From assembly GCA_016710965.1 (NCBI GenBank), contig JADJTW010000032.1, positions 1 through 64,000 on the forward strand: a stretch of DNA of 64,000 nucleotides. The letters are read 5' to 3'. Position 1 is the stretch's first letter. Each line of letters begins with the position of its first letter. Origin of the DNA: Flavobacteriales bacterium. Lineage in GTDB: Bacteria > Bacteroidota > Bacteroidia > Flavobacteriales_F > PHOS-HE28. The notes beneath the pieces were generated by a model. The model ran no database searches and was not told where the DNA came from. It saw only the letters and a program-made list of their open reading frames with translations. Shown one piece after another: positions 1 through 8,495 of this stretch. Position numbers and translations under genes: made by a program.

Positions 1-203
1 TCGCACACTACCCAGCGCATGGCCGAACCCACCTTGCCGGTCTCTTTGTCCGGCTTCAGCAGCTTGTTCTTCTCCGGGTCGAATACCTTCTCCACATCCT
101 GCTTCAGGTGCGGGATCCAGTTCGCATCATTCCCGTAGATGCTCCACGGAAGGCGCATCCAGTCGTTCACCGTGCGTGGGTCGTTGGCCTCAACGAGCTT
201 CAT
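1..203 (-). CDS. GNAT-like N-acetyltransferase, N-terminal fragment (runs off window)
   Basis: This gene reads leftward and is cut by the window edge; only the first 67 or so codons are present. The visible protein begins MKLVEANDPRTVNDWMRLPW and continues with a pattern (WIPHLKQDVEKVFDPEKNK) that I associate with Bacteroidota proteins annotated as GNAT-family acetyltransferases, which open with this short conserved leader before the acetyl-CoA fold. The fold itself lies outside the window, so the family call rests on recall of the leader only. The start ATG lies 33 bp from the start of the divergent shikimate kinase gene, so the two genes probably share a promoter region. Confidence 0.5.
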   Translation of the reverse strand, partial: MKLVEANDPRTVNDWMRLPWSIYGNDANWIPHLKQDVEKVFDPEKNKLLKPDKETGKVGSAMRWVVC

Positions 204-236
204 CGGTGGCGAAGGTGCGATCTTTCGCCGACCAGC

Positions 237-752
237 ATGGCGCGCATCTTCCTCATCGGCTTCATGTGCAGTGGCAAGTCCACCGTTGGTCGCGTGCTTG
301 CGCCCATGCTGGGCCTTTCCTTCGTCGACTTGGACCGCGTGGTGGAGGAGCGCGTAGGGCCTTTGCTGACCTTCGTTCAGCGCGAAGGAGAGGAGGCCTT
401 TCGTGCGAGGGAGCGCGAAGTGCTGGCGGAGCTTATGGACGGTCCCGATTCGGTGATCGCCACCGGCGGCGGCACCCCATGTGAAGGCGATAACCTGGCG
501 CTGATGAAGGAAGCAGGCACGGTAGTCTGGCTCGATGTGCCGCTGGAGATGCTCATGCTGCGGATCGTTCGCGCCGGTGGCGATCGGCCCTTGCTCTTCG
601 GATTGAAGGGTGATGCGCTGCGGGAACGCGTGCTGGAGCTGCTGGAAGCCCGAACCCCGATCTACGCACAAGCCGATATCATCGTGCAGGCGGGCGTGCC
701 GCCCATGGAATCGGCGGGTCGCATACGGCGCGTCCTGGATCAGGTGAGGTAG
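237..752 (+). CDS. aroK: Shikimate kinase
   Basis: Shikimate kinase phosphorylates shikimate at O3 with ATP, the fifth step of chorismate and aromatic amino acid synthesis, in the cytoplasm. The 171-residue protein has the family's usual length. The P-loop GFMCSGKST sits at residues 8-16, the shikimate-binding DLD at 31-33, the GEEAFR segment with its substrate-binding arginine at 51-56, a GGG substrate loop near residue 79, and a lid arginine in the GGDRPLL segment. The frame is open upstream to position 108, but the ATG at 237 places the P-loop at the normal distance from the N-terminus, so I chose it. The 3' end overlaps the convergent pyrR-like gene by 13 bp. Confidence 0.93.
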   Translation: MARIFLIGFMCSGKSTVGRVLAPMLGLSFVDLDRVVEERVGPLLTFVQREGEEAFRAREREVLAELMDGPDSVIATGGGTPCEGDNLALMKEAGTVVWLDVPLEMLMLRIVRAGGDRPLLFGLKGDALRERVLELLEARTPIYAQADIIVQAGVPPMESAGRIRRVLDQVR

Positions 753-1240
753 ACCGAGTCCTTGCGACCGAGCTCGACGCTGATGTGCTCCTGGATGGTG
801 GTGCTCAAGGTGAGCCCCACGATATCAGCCCGAACGGGGTATGCGCGGTGGCGCCGATCGACCAGCACAACGGTGCTCAGTCGTTTGAGCGGGACTTGCA
901 CCAGGTGGCTTACCGCGTGCATGAGCATTCGGCCGCTCATGACCACATCATCCACGAGCACCACGGTGCGGTTGCGCAGGGCTTTCGGCTCGACGTCCAT
1001 ATGCACCGGCTTTTCCAAGGGCAGATCCTTGTTCAGTTTCAGCTCAACCACTTCCACGTCGAATTCGGCGATCGAACCAAGCAGTTGAGCGAGGCGCTTG
1101 GCCAGCGTGGCTCCGCGCGGGGCCACGCCCACCAGCACGATGCCCTTCTCGGCATGGTGCTCTTCGTGCAGCTGGTGCGCAATGCGCCGCAGCTTGCGTT
1201 GCACTTGCTGGTGGTCCAGGATGACCGTGCGTACGCTCAT
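740..1240 (-). CDS. pyrR: PyrR-like phosphoribosyltransferase
   Basis: The 166-residue protein matches PyrR, which combines a weak uracil phosphoribosyltransferase with, in Gram-positive bacteria, RNA-binding attenuation of pyr operons. The PRPP-binding motif VVLVDDVVMSGRML lies near residue 95 and the family signature LVDRRHRAYPVRADIVG follows near 130. The dihydroorotase homologue at 4991-6292 is not adjacent. Whether this copy regulates pyrimidine genes or only salvages uracil cannot be told from the sequence; I saw no PyrR-type anti-antiterminator in front of it. Its end overlaps the convergent aroK. Confidence 0.82.
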   Translation of the reverse strand: MSVRTVILDHQQVQRKLRRIAHQLHEEHHAEKGIVLVGVAPRGATLAKRLAQLLGSIAEFDVEVVELKLNKDLPLEKPVHMDVEPKALRNRTVVLVDDVVMSGRMLMHAVSHLVQVPLKRLSTVVLVDRRHRAYPVRADIVGLTLSTTIQEHISVELGRKDSVYLT

Positions 1241-1270
1241 GGCTTCGGCTCTTTCGGTGCGACTCGCCGT

Positions 1271-1678
1271 TCAGGCGCGCGCATGGTGCTTCTTCTGGCT
1301 GTTCGGCCTTGCCGTGGCGCGGCTAAGGTCCAGTTGGCTGCCCGTGTACTTGATGATGCGGTCGAAGAGGTCGTAGGTGTGGGGCAGCAGTTTCTTGAAA
1401 CGGATGCACGCCTTGCCGCAGTCGTAGACCTTCAGGTCGTTCTTGAAGGCATCGAGCAGGTCGTAGGGCATCACGTACAGCGCCATGAAATGCTTCTGGC
1501 TGGCGATCGCGCATAGCAAATGGCCGTTGAGGTGGAAGGTGGGCATGCCATAGGCCATGTCCTCGGTGATGCCGGGCCAGATGCGGCGGATCATCTGTCG
1601 CAGGGCCAGCAGCGCATCACGGCGCTCATCCGGCAATCGGCCATAGTAGAGGTCCAGCTCGGCGTCGGCGTACTTCAT
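1271..1678 (-). CDS. DUF1801 domain protein
   Basis: This 135-residue cytoplasmic protein has the DUF1801 (YdhG-like) layout: an N-terminal helix with YYGRLPDERRDALLALR, then IWPGITEDMAYGMPTFHLNG, a central strand region that ends at YVMPYD, and a C-terminal segment containing GKACIRFKK. The family is small and without a settled biochemical role; a Bacillus member has been proposed as an iron chaperone. The frame stays open for 17 further codons upstream, but the ATG at 1678 matches the family N-terminus. The gene reads in the same direction as pyrR, 30 bp upstream of it, so the two may be cotranscribed. Confidence 0.75.
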   Translation of the reverse strand: MKYADAELDLYYGRLPDERRDALLALRQMIRRIWPGITEDMAYGMPTFHLNGHLLCAIASQKHFMALYVMPYDLLDAFKNDLKVYDCGKACIRFKKLLPHTYDLFDRIIKYTGSQLDLSRATARPNSQKKHHARA

Positions 1679-1782
1679 GATCGATGGGCAGGCGTATGAA
1701 GTTCGCGGAGCGGACGTGCGAGCATGCACGCGACCGCAATGTGCGCAAACGGATGATAGGACGCAACCGAAGGCATGAGCGT

Positions 1783-2499
1783 TCAGTTCATCAGAAGGGC
1801 GAAGCGGAAGACCATGCTGCTGCTGTGCGACGAGCCCTCCTCCAGGTCGGTGCCTTCTGACCGGCGGCCGCGTTCCATCTTCATGAGCTGCTCGAAGATG
1901 GAACCTTCGCTCTCGCGCATCTCCGTGGCGCTGATGAGCTTGCCCAATTGTCCCCCGGACGCAGCTGCCAATGCCCCTGCTTTGTTCTTGGCCTGCTCAT
2001 GCAGCTTGGCCATGAGGCGTGCGTTCGCCGCTCCGGTATCGGAGAAGCGCATGTTCTTTACCGTGCCCTGGTAATCGGTGCCCTTTGTGAGTTTCTGGAA
2101 CCGTGCCATCATCGTGGTATCCTTCAGCTCCACGAGGTAGGTGTTCACCTCCGCCTCCTTGCCGCTATCGAACGCATAGTCCTCGGCGTGCTGCGTCGAG
2201 CTCAAGCGGTGTACGAAGCCATTGGCCTTCATCAGATCCAGGAATTGCCGTTCGCTCTCGCGCGCTTTCCGCTCCGCATCACGCAGCAGGCGGTCGAAAT
2301 CCGATTCCTCCTGCGCCCCTGCGCTCATAGCGATGGTGGCAGCGTCGAATGGATTGAGCATGGCCACTTCATAGTCGATGCCTTGCAGTGCGAGCCGCAC
2401 GGTATCGCTGGCCACCACTTCGATGTAGCGGTCGATGGCCTGGGCGGCAGCCTGTGCGCCGAGCAGTACGAGCGTACCGGAAAGGAGCATGTTTCGCAT
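1783..2499 (-). CDS. Secreted SIMPL-like (DUF541) domain protein
   Basis: The 238-residue product begins with a signal peptide (MRNMLLSGTLVLLGAQAAAQ), so it should act in the periplasm or outer envelope. The mature part opens with IDRYIEVVASDTVRLAL, continues with a charged helical stretch around residues 75-110, and near residue 180 has an alanine-rich helix followed by GGQLGKLISATE, which resembles the end of SIMPL/DUF541 domains (a helix rich in Ala, then LG-x-I). The family is broadly linked to oxidative stress but has no firm reaction. Start ATG was chosen for the signal peptide; the frame is open further upstream inside rlmD. The gene follows rlmD by 41 bp on the same strand. Confidence 0.6.
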   Translation of the reverse strand: MRNMLLSGTLVLLGAQAAAQAIDRYIEVVASDTVRLALQGIDYEVAMLNPFDAATIAMSAGAQEESDFDRLLRDAERKARESERQFLDLMKANGFVHRLSSTQHAEDYAFDSGKEAEVNTYLVELKDTTMMARFQKLTKGTDYQGTVKNMRFSDTGAANARLMAKLHEQAKNKAGALAAASGGQLGKLISATEMRESEGSIFEQLMKMERGRRSEGTDLEEGSSHSSSMVFRFALLMN

Positions 2500-2540
2500 G
2501 ATGGCCGAAGCTAATTGGAAAGCGGATCCGTGCGCCGTCC

Positions 2541-3986
2541 TCAGGAGCGGCGCAGCAGCCTCACCACGTTCTCCACGTGGTAGGTGTGCGGGAACATATC
2601 GATCGGCTGCACGAAGTCGATGCCGTAGCGATCGTTCAGGATGGCGAGGTCTCGCGCTTGCGTTGCCGGATTGCAACTGACGTACACGATGCGCTGCGGG
2701 TCCAGTTCGAGCAGATGCCGCACCACCGGTTCGTCCATGCCTGCCCGCGGCGGATCGGTGATCACCACATCGGGCTTGCCATGCGTGCGCACGAATTCCG
2801 TGTCGAGGGTCTTCTTCATATCGCCTGCCGCGAAGCTGACGTTCACGATGCCGTTCAGTTCCGCATTGAGGCGCGCGTCGGCAACGCTCTCAGGCACGAG
2901 CTCAACACCGGCGACGTGCCGGGCCTGCCCGGCGACGTACAGCGTGATGCTGCCTGCGCCGCAATACAGGTCGTACACGTTCTCCACGCCGGTGAGACCG
3001 GCAAGGTCGCGCACCCGTTCGTACATGCTGATGGTCTGCCGCGGATTGGTCTGGAAGAAGGTCTTGGGGCCTATGCGGAACTTCAGCGGTCGACCGCCGG
3101 GTCCATTCGGCAATTCTTGCGTGATGTGATCGATGCCATGGAAGAGACGGATGTCGAGATCGAATATGGTGTCGTTCTTCTTCGGGTTGATGGTCCACAA
3201 TACCGAAGTGAGCTGCGGGAAGGTCGAGACAAGCGAGGAGAGCAGGAGCTCGCGTGCTGCAGCATCCTCGTGGCCGAGCGCCAGTAGTACCATGCTCTCT
3301 CCCGTAGTGGTGGTGCGGATCAATAACGTGCGCAGGAAGCCCGCGTGCTCGCGGATATCGTAGAAGCCAAGGCCATGCTCCCTGGCGTGATCGCGAACGA
3401 ACTGCCGAATGGCGTTGCTCGGCTCCGGCTGCAAGTGGCATTCAATGATATCCAGCACGCGATCGAAGCGCATGGGGATATGGAAGCCCAGCGCGTTCTT
3501 GTCGGTGATGGCGTCCTGCGCGCCGATCTCCTCCTTGGTGAACCACCGGCTGTTGCTGAAGGTGAATTCGAGCTTGTTGCGATAATGCGTGAGCCCTGCC
3601 GATGGCATGATCGGCGTTACCGCCGGGAGTTCCAAGCCACCGAGCCGCTCGAGGTTGTCGATCACCTGCTGCTGCTTGTATTCGAGCTGCTTCGGATAGG
3701 AGAGGTCCTGCCACTTGCAACCGCCGCAGGTGCCGAAGTGCTTGCAGAAGGCCGGTACGCGATCGGGAGATGGCGCCGTGATGCGGATCGCAGTGGCTTC
3801 GGCGTAGCTCTTCTTCTTCTTCAGCACCCGCAGGTCGGCAACGTCGCCGGGGACCGCGCCGGTTACGAAGACCACCAGCCCATCCACCTTCGCCAGCGAT
3901 TTGCCGTTGGCGCCTGCACCTGTGATCGGGACGGCTTCCCAGATGATGGTCTCCTTCGGCTTGGTGCGGCGCATGGTCCCCTTCAA
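2541..3986 (-). CDS. rlmD: 23S rRNA (uracil-C5)-methyltransferase RlmD
   Basis: RlmD transfers a methyl group from S-adenosylmethionine to C5 of a uridine in 23S rRNA. The 481-residue protein has an N-terminal TRAM-like RNA-binding domain (about residues 10-70), an iron-sulfur site with Cys81, Cys87, Cys90 and probably Cys183, the SAM motif YDLYCGAGSIT at 338-348, the DPPRAGMD motif at 411-418 and the catalytic cysteine in YVSCNP (Cys438). All family residues are present. A second methionine at codon 5 is an alternative start. A CATCTTTG element, close to the Bacteroidota -7 box, sits 16 bp upstream. The gene is divergent from def. Confidence 0.93.
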   Translation of the reverse strand: MKGTMRRTKPKETIIWEAVPITGAGANGKSLAKVDGLVVFVTGAVPGDVADLRVLKKKKSYAEATAIRITAPSPDRVPAFCKHFGTCGGCKWQDLSYPKQLEYKQQQVIDNLERLGGLELPAVTPIMPSAGLTHYRNKLEFTFSNSRWFTKEEIGAQDAITDKNALGFHIPMRFDRVLDIIECHLQPEPSNAIRQFVRDHAREHGLGFYDIREHAGFLRTLLIRTTTTGESMVLLALGHEDAAARELLLSSLVSTFPQLTSVLWTINPKKNDTIFDLDIRLFHGIDHITQELPNGPGGRPLKFRIGPKTFFQTNPRQTISMYERVRDLAGLTGVENVYDLYCGAGSITLYVAGQARHVAGVELVPESVADARLNAELNGIVNVSFAAGDMKKTLDTEFVRTHGKPDVVITDPPRAGMDEPVVRHLLELDPQRIVYVSCNPATQARDLAILNDRYGIDFVQPIDMFPHTYHVENVVRLLRRS

Positions 3987-4002
3987 TTGGTCGAGAGGGC
4001 GG

Positions 4003-4010
4003 CAAAGATG
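4003..4010 (-). promoter_or_regulatory. Probable -7 element of rlmD
   Basis: On the minus strand this reads CATCTTTG, one base from the Bacteroidota -7 consensus TAnnTTTG. It lies 16 bp before the rlmD start. No clear -33 TTG was identified. Confidence 0.4.
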
Positions 4011-4026
4011 ACGCGGCCGGGCCTTT

Positions 4027-4034
4027 TACCTTTG
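4027..4034 (+). promoter_or_regulatory. Probable -7 element of def
   Basis: TACCTTTG is an exact match to TAnnTTTG, the Bacteroidota -7 promoter element. It ends 11 bp before the def start codon, implying a leader of only a few nucleotides. Confidence 0.55.
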
Positions 4035-4045
4035 GCGCCCGTCAG

Positions 4046-4609
4046 ATGATACTTCCCATTCGCGCCTACGGCGATCCCGTGCTGAAGAAGGTCGCCAAGG
4101 ACATCGAACCTGGCCACCCCGGCTTGAAGCAGTTGATCGCTGATATGTACGAGACCATGTACGAAGCCAGCGGCGTGGGCCTCGCCGCGCCGCAGGTCGG
4201 GGAGAGCATCCGCCTCTTCATCGTCGACGCATCGCCATTCGCCGAGGACGAGGAAGGCAAGCCCACCGCCGATGCGCACTTGAAGGATTTCAAGAAGGTC
4301 TTCATCAATCCGTACATCGTGGAGGAGGAAGGAACGGAGTGGCCCTTCGAGGAAGGCTGCCTCAGCATACCCAACATCCGCGAGGTGGTCTCGCGACAGC
4401 CCAAGATCGTGCTGCAATACCAGGACGAGAAGTTCACGGAGCACGAAGAAACCTTCGAGGGATTCGCCGCGCGGGTGATCCAGCACGAACATGACCATCT
4501 CGATGCGAAGCCGACGCGAGGAAGGTGGAAGGCCAGCGACGCATTCGCGCCATGGAGGACTCGCTCTTCGCCAGCCGCAGCTTCGACACGCGCAGCGCGC
4601 AGGCCATGA
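4046..4609 (+). CDS. def: Peptide deformylase with aberrant C-terminus
   Basis: Peptide deformylase removes the formyl group from the initiator methionine of new proteins and is normally essential. All three catalytic motifs are present: GVGLAAPQVG (residues 43-52), EEGCLSIP (102-109) and QHEHDH (146-151), with the metal ligands Cys and two His intact. Right after HLD (residues 151-153) family members continue with a G-x-L-F-x-D-type segment and a C-terminal helix of roughly 40 residues. Here the frame instead runs 34 residues through DNA that, in another frame, encodes a TPR protein. The junction at about 4504-4510 looks like a deletion that removed the end of def and the start of the next gene. 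Whether the enzyme works, or whether this is an assembly error, cannot be decided here. Confidence 0.85.
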   Translation: MILPIRAYGDPVLKKVAKDIEPGHPGLKQLIADMYETMYEASGVGLAAPQVGESIRLFIVDASPFAEDEEGKPTADAHLKDFKKVFINPYIVEEEGTEWPFEEGCLSIPNIREVVSRQPKIVLQYQDEKFTEHEETFEGFAARVIQHEHDHLDAKPTRGRWKASDAFAPWRTRSSPAAASTRAARRP

Positions 4610-4986
4610 TCGATGTGTACAAGGCGTACGTGGCGGCGTATCCGCAGGACAGCCTCGCCCCCGAATACCTCTTTCGCGCGGGCGGCGTTCACGAAAGCCT
4701 GCATAGGCCCGACGAGGCGCTTGAGCTGTACGATCGCGTGGCCAATGACTATCCCCAGTGGAAGAACCGCGTGGTGCTGCTCTTCAAGAAGGCGGTGATG
4801 CTGCACAACGAGGGCCGATTGGGCGAAGCGCGCACAGCATACATGCAGGTGATCGCCTCCTATCCCGACCATAAGTTCGGCCAGGATGCGCGCGTCTTGG
4901 TAGAGAGCATGGGCGTAGGCGACAGCACCTGGCTCAAGGATGCGCAGGCGAAGGAGCAGGCGCCGGGAGCGGGATCAGGGATCTGA
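4504..4986 (+). pseudogene. TPR-repeat lipoprotein, 5'-truncated
   Basis: This reading frame encodes two or three tetratricopeptide-like helical repeats (about YKAYVAAYPQDSLAPEYLFR, then DEALELYDRVANDYPQW, then GEARTAYMQVIASYPDHKFG), typical of small periplasmic Bacteroidota TPR lipoproteins. No signal peptide or ATG precedes the repeats: upstream, the DNA belongs to def in another frame. The first codon after the apparent deletion is Cys followed by EADARK, which looks like a mature lipoprotein N-terminus right after its lipobox, though that could be chance. A GTG at 4525 and an ATG at 4552 could still start translation of an unexported protein. As it stands the gene has lost its promoter and signal sequence. 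Confidence 0.65.
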
Positions 4987-4990
4987 GCCT

Positions 4991-6292
4991 TCAGTTCGCT
5001 GCGGCCGAGGCGAAGGCTGGCGCAAGCTTCAACTGGCCATTGCCCACGATGCCTACCGGGCGACCAGCAAAACGCTGACCGAGGAAAGGCGTGTTGTGCG
5101 AACGACTGGGAAGGTCATTTTCCGCGCAGGTCCAGTCGGCCTCCGGGTCGAAGAGCGTGAGGTCTGCCGGCGATCGTTCTTCGACATGCACCACAGGCAG
5201 CCCCAGGACAGCACGTGGGCCGTGGCTGAAGCGTTCGATGATCCGCCGCAGGCTCATGCCGCCCTTGAGCGCCGTATTGGCTGCTGCGAAAGCCGTCTCC
5301 AACCCGATGATGCCGAAAGCGGCAGGACCGAATTCCAGCACCTTATGCTCGCGATCCTCGGGGCGGTGGTCGCTTACTATGGCATCAATGGTCCCGTCCT
5401 TCACGCCTTCGCGCAGCGCTGCTATGTGCGTGGCATCGCGCAAGGGTGGCAGCACTTTGTAGCAGGTCTCGAAGCCACGCAGGCAGCCGTCGTCCAGCAG
5501 CAGATTATGAGCAGCGACCGAAGCGGTCACCTTCAGCTTGCGCGCCTTGGCCTGCCGGATGAGATCAACACTGGCAGCCGTGCTGATGGTGCTGGCGTGC
5601 AGATGGCCGCCCGCATATTCGAGCAGGGCCAGGTCGCGTGCCAGCTGCATGGTTTCGGCTATCGCGGGCAGGCCTTTCATGCCCAGTCGCGTGCTCATCG
5701 GGCCTTCGTGCATCAGGCCGAAGGCGCTCAAGTCAGGGTCCTGCGGCCAGCTCATCACAGGCAGCGGTGCGCCGGGCAATCCGTTCACGTACTGGAGCGC
5801 CAGAAGCATCAAGCGGCTGTTTCGTATGGCGCGCTGGTCGTCGCTGAAGCCTGCTGCACCGGCCAGTTGCATATCATGCAATTCGGCCAGTTGCTCGCCT
5901 TTGAGCCCCTTGGTGATCGCCCCTAAAGGCAGCAGGCGCACGGCATGCCCGGCCGCTTTGCGCTGCACGTACTCCACACCGGAGCGACCGTCGATCACGG
6001 GATCGGTGCTGGGCAGCACGCACACCGTCGTGAAGCCTCCGGCCGCTGCGGAATCCAGCCCGTTGGGGATCCCTTGTTTCCATTCCTGACCGGGATCGCG
6101 GAAGTGCGCGCGAAGATCCACCCACCCAGGGCTCAGGTGCAGGCCGGCGATCCGCACTTCGTGCGCATTGGACTTCAGGCGCGCATCGATCCGGTCGATC
6201 CGCCCATCCTTCACCAGGATGTCAGCGACTTCGTCGTGGTGCGGACCACCGGGGTCCGTGATCTTCACGTGTCGCAGGACGAATTCGCTCAT
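4991..6292 (-). CDS. pyrC: Dihydroorotase homologue, probably lacking metal ligands
   Basis: The 433-residue protein has the dihydroorotase/amidohydrolase fold throughout, with the family landmarks in the right order. However, the metal-binding motifs are altered: the HxH after strand 1 reads DLRAHFRDPG (first His replaced by Arg), the usual paired histidines appear as AHNLLLDD, and the usual DHAPH appears as SDHRPED. Bacteroidota commonly carry such a PyrC homologue, and inactive dihydroorotase subunits that scaffold aspartate transcarbamoylase are known elsewhere. I therefore read it as a dihydroorotase-family protein of doubtful activity. The ATG at 6292 overlaps the stop codon of the upstream BatA-like gene (ATGA), so the two are translationally coupled. 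Confidence 0.8.
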   Translation of the reverse strand: MSEFVLRHVKITDPGGPHHDEVADILVKDGRIDRIDARLKSNAHEVRIAGLHLSPGWVDLRAHFRDPGQEWKQGIPNGLDSAAAGGFTTVCVLPSTDPVIDGRSGVEYVQRKAAGHAVRLLPLGAITKGLKGEQLAELHDMQLAGAAGFSDDQRAIRNSRLMLLALQYVNGLPGAPLPVMSWPQDPDLSAFGLMHEGPMSTRLGMKGLPAIAETMQLARDLALLEYAGGHLHASTISTAASVDLIRQAKARKLKVTASVAAHNLLLDDGCLRGFETCYKVLPPLRDATHIAALREGVKDGTIDAIVSDHRPEDREHKVLEFGPAAFGIIGLETAFAAANTALKGGMSLRRIIERFSHGPRAVLGLPVVHVEERSPADLTLFDPEADWTCAENDLPSRSHNTPFLGQRFAGRPVGIVGNGQLKLAPAFASAAAN

Positions 6293-8328
6293 CGTACGGT
6301 GCGGATCAGGATCGTTTCTGCGGCCAGGAAGAGCAGCGCCAGCACGATGAACCACTTCCACAATTTGCGCCCCTGGTCCAGTTCGGCCAAACGTAGCGAA
6401 AGATCCCCGGCGCCTTCATCGAGCACACTGAACGATCCCAACCCACGTGCTTCCAAGGCGGTCTTCAGTTCCTCCACGGACATCGCGGACAGGTCGCTCT
6501 CGCGCCGCGAGAGGTTGAAGGCGAGAAGCATGAGCGTATCGCCCTCGTACGCCAGCGAATAGGACCCCGGCGGCATTTCTTCATCATGCAGCACAAGCCC
6601 GGTGCTGCCCGGCATGCGCCGCACTTCGGGCACCACGTCCATGCCGTCTGGGCCCAGTAGGTGTGGTGGTCGTTCAGCGTCGAACTGGAGTCCGTCCACG
6701 GGCACCACGGCCTCGGCGCCGATGGTATGATAGAGGCTGCCCATGGGGCGTGCCAACTCGGCCATGCGGAGCAATGAGGTGGCGAAGAGCGCATGGCGCA
6801 CCAGATTGCCTGCGCTCTCGGCGAGTGCCGAAGCACAGAGGTAGACGCTTCCGCGGCCGATGCTCGTGCGCGAGAGGTACACGCTACCGTCCTGCATGCG
6901 CAGGAGCGCGTCGCTGCCAGGGGCTGGTTTGATGCTCCAGCGCTCACGAACCACCGGGAGGTCCACGTTGCGTGGCATGGATTGGAACATGTCACGGAAG
7001 AAGGGCTGCTCCAGGTCGATGCGCTCCACGTGGACCAGATTGGTATCCGCGCGTGCCGGTGTTCCGGCCCCCAACTGACCGAAGAAGGAGGCGTATCGCG
7101 CGGGGTCCTCGTTCGAAGGCGGGAAAACTGCAAGGCTTCCGCCGCCTTGCACGAAGGCCACCAACGCCTGCGCCGATCCGCTGGGTACTTCGGGCAACGC
7201 ATTCATCACCACCAGGTCCTGCTGCTCCAATGCTGCCAGGTCCACTTCGCTGAAGCCGCGCTTCATGAACAAGTGCGTGCTGTCGCCGCTGAACAATGCT
7301 TCCACCGCGCGGTCGCCCTCGGCATCCCCTCCGCTCAGCAGCAGCACGCGCAGCCGCTCCACGGTGCGATATGCGATGTAGGCGCGATCGTCGAAGATCA
7401 CGGGCTGGTCGCTGATGCTCACTACTCCCCAATGGTGGCCGGTGGCGTCGTTGGTGAAGTTGAGGGTGGTATCCACAGTAGCGTTAGCGTTCGCTGAGAA
7501 GGTGGCGATGGCGCGCTGTTCGCCATCGATGCTCAGTCGCAAGGGCACGTTCACCAGGTCCTGGCTTCCATGGTTGCTGATGGCCACATGGAGCACTTCG
7601 TTCTGGCCCGCACGGCGCACGGGGCTGGCGAACCATACGGAGTCGATGCTGAGGTTGTCGCGCCGGTCATTGGGCAGGGGGACGATCACCGTAGGGATCG
7701 TGCTGTCGTTCGTCCAGGCGTCCACATCCGTGATGCCGCGTTGCAGGTCGGTGAAGAGGAAGGCACGCTTGGTGAGCGCGTCGCTGGTGGCAAGCGCTTC
7801 GCGCTGGCGCGCCATGACCTTGGAAAGCGACCGTGTGTACGGAGAGCCATCGGCCTGAGCGGCCGCTTCGAGCGCCTCATCGCGGCCCAGCAAGACCTGC
7901 TGCCTTCCTTCGAAGCGACCGGTGAGCACCTGGAACCGGTCGGTGGCTCCGTAGGCCATCACCGCGTCCTGCGCACCCTTGCGCGCTTGGTCCAGCAAGC
8001 GGCCTCCGGTGTTCTGGCCGTCCATGCTATAGCTGTCGTCGATGTAGAGGGAGATGGCACGCGGGCCTGCCTTCACTATACCCGCGCTGCCAGGGAGATA
8101 GGGCTGCGCGAAGGCGAGCACGAGAGCGGCGATGGCCAGGCAGCGCGCCAGTAGGACAAGCCAGTGCTGCACCTTCTTTCGCGCGCGGGTCTGTTGCGAC
8201 ACCTCGGCGAGGAATCGCACGTTGGGGAAATCGATGCGCTTGAAGCGCCGAAGCTGGAAGAGGTGGATGAGCACCGGTATGGCCAGGGCGGTGAGCGCCC
8301 ACAAGAAGGCCGGGTGCAGGAAGGACAT
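6289..8328 (-). CDS. BatA-domain membrane protein with vWA-like region
   Basis: The 679-residue protein starts with the BatA/aerotolerance N-terminal module: FLHPAFLWALTALAIPVLIH, a basic segment LRRFKRIDFPNVRFL, and a second membrane helix ending at AFAQPYLPG. A vWA-like domain follows with a MIDAS-type motif, DDSYSMDG, near residue 100. The long middle resembles periplasmic beta domains with a GATase-like segment (LLLSGGDAEGDRAVEALF), and a last membrane helix (WFIVLALLFLAAETILIR) ends the protein. Such proteins are common in Bacteroidota, near MoxR/BatA systems, and their role is unclear. The start was chosen at the ATG before FLHPAF. It overlaps pyrC by 4 bp. Confidence 0.82.
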   Translation of the reverse strand: MSFLHPAFLWALTALAIPVLIHLFQLRRFKRIDFPNVRFLAEVSQQTRARKKVQHWLVLLARCLAIAALVLAFAQPYLPGSAGIVKAGPRAISLYIDDSYSMDGQNTGGRLLDQARKGAQDAVMAYGATDRFQVLTGRFEGRQQVLLGRDEALEAAAQADGSPYTRSLSKVMARQREALATSDALTKRAFLFTDLQRGITDVDAWTNDSTIPTVIVPLPNDRRDNLSIDSVWFASPVRRAGQNEVLHVAISNHGSQDLVNVPLRLSIDGEQRAIATFSANANATVDTTLNFTNDATGHHWGVVSISDQPVIFDDRAYIAYRTVERLRVLLLSGGDAEGDRAVEALFSGDSTHLFMKRGFSEVDLAALEQQDLVVMNALPEVPSGSAQALVAFVQGGGSLAVFPPSNEDPARYASFFGQLGAGTPARADTNLVHVERIDLEQPFFRDMFQSMPRNVDLPVVRERWSIKPAPGSDALLRMQDGSVYLSRTSIGRGSVYLCASALAESAGNLVRHALFATSLLRMAELARPMGSLYHTIGAEAVVPVDGLQFDAERPPHLLGPDGMDVVPEVRRMPGSTGLVLHDEEMPPGSYSLAYEGDTLMLLAFNLSRRESDLSAMSVEELKTALEARGLGSFSVLDEGAGDLSLRLAELDQGRKLWKWFIVLALLFLAAETILIRTVR

Positions 8329-8335
8329 CGGGGGG

Positions 8336-8343
8336 CGAAAATA
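8336..8343 (-). promoter_or_regulatory. Probable -7 element of the BatA-like gene
   Basis: Minus strand TATTTTCG, one base from TAnnTTTG, ends 7 bp before the start codon. The same TAnnTTCG variant precedes tRNA-Gly and the MarR gene. Confidence 0.4.
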
Positions 8344-8495
8344 GCGGGAGCTTGCGCGATGAGCGTCCTGCTGTTGATGGATGGAGCCCTTGTTGGCTCC
8401 GCTCGCCGCCTGCTGCACTGGGAAACAGGGGCATGGGCGGTGCCAGGGCCCTGAACCGCTCGGAGACGAACGAGAGCAGCGGATACCTTCACGCC

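Noticed and set aside
2570..2585. TCTCCACGTGGTAGG, resembling a parS half-site
   Set aside because: It lies inside rlmD and encodes conserved residues (HVENVV). It is not a complete 16-bp palindrome of the TGTTNCACGTGNAACA type, so it is not a parS site.
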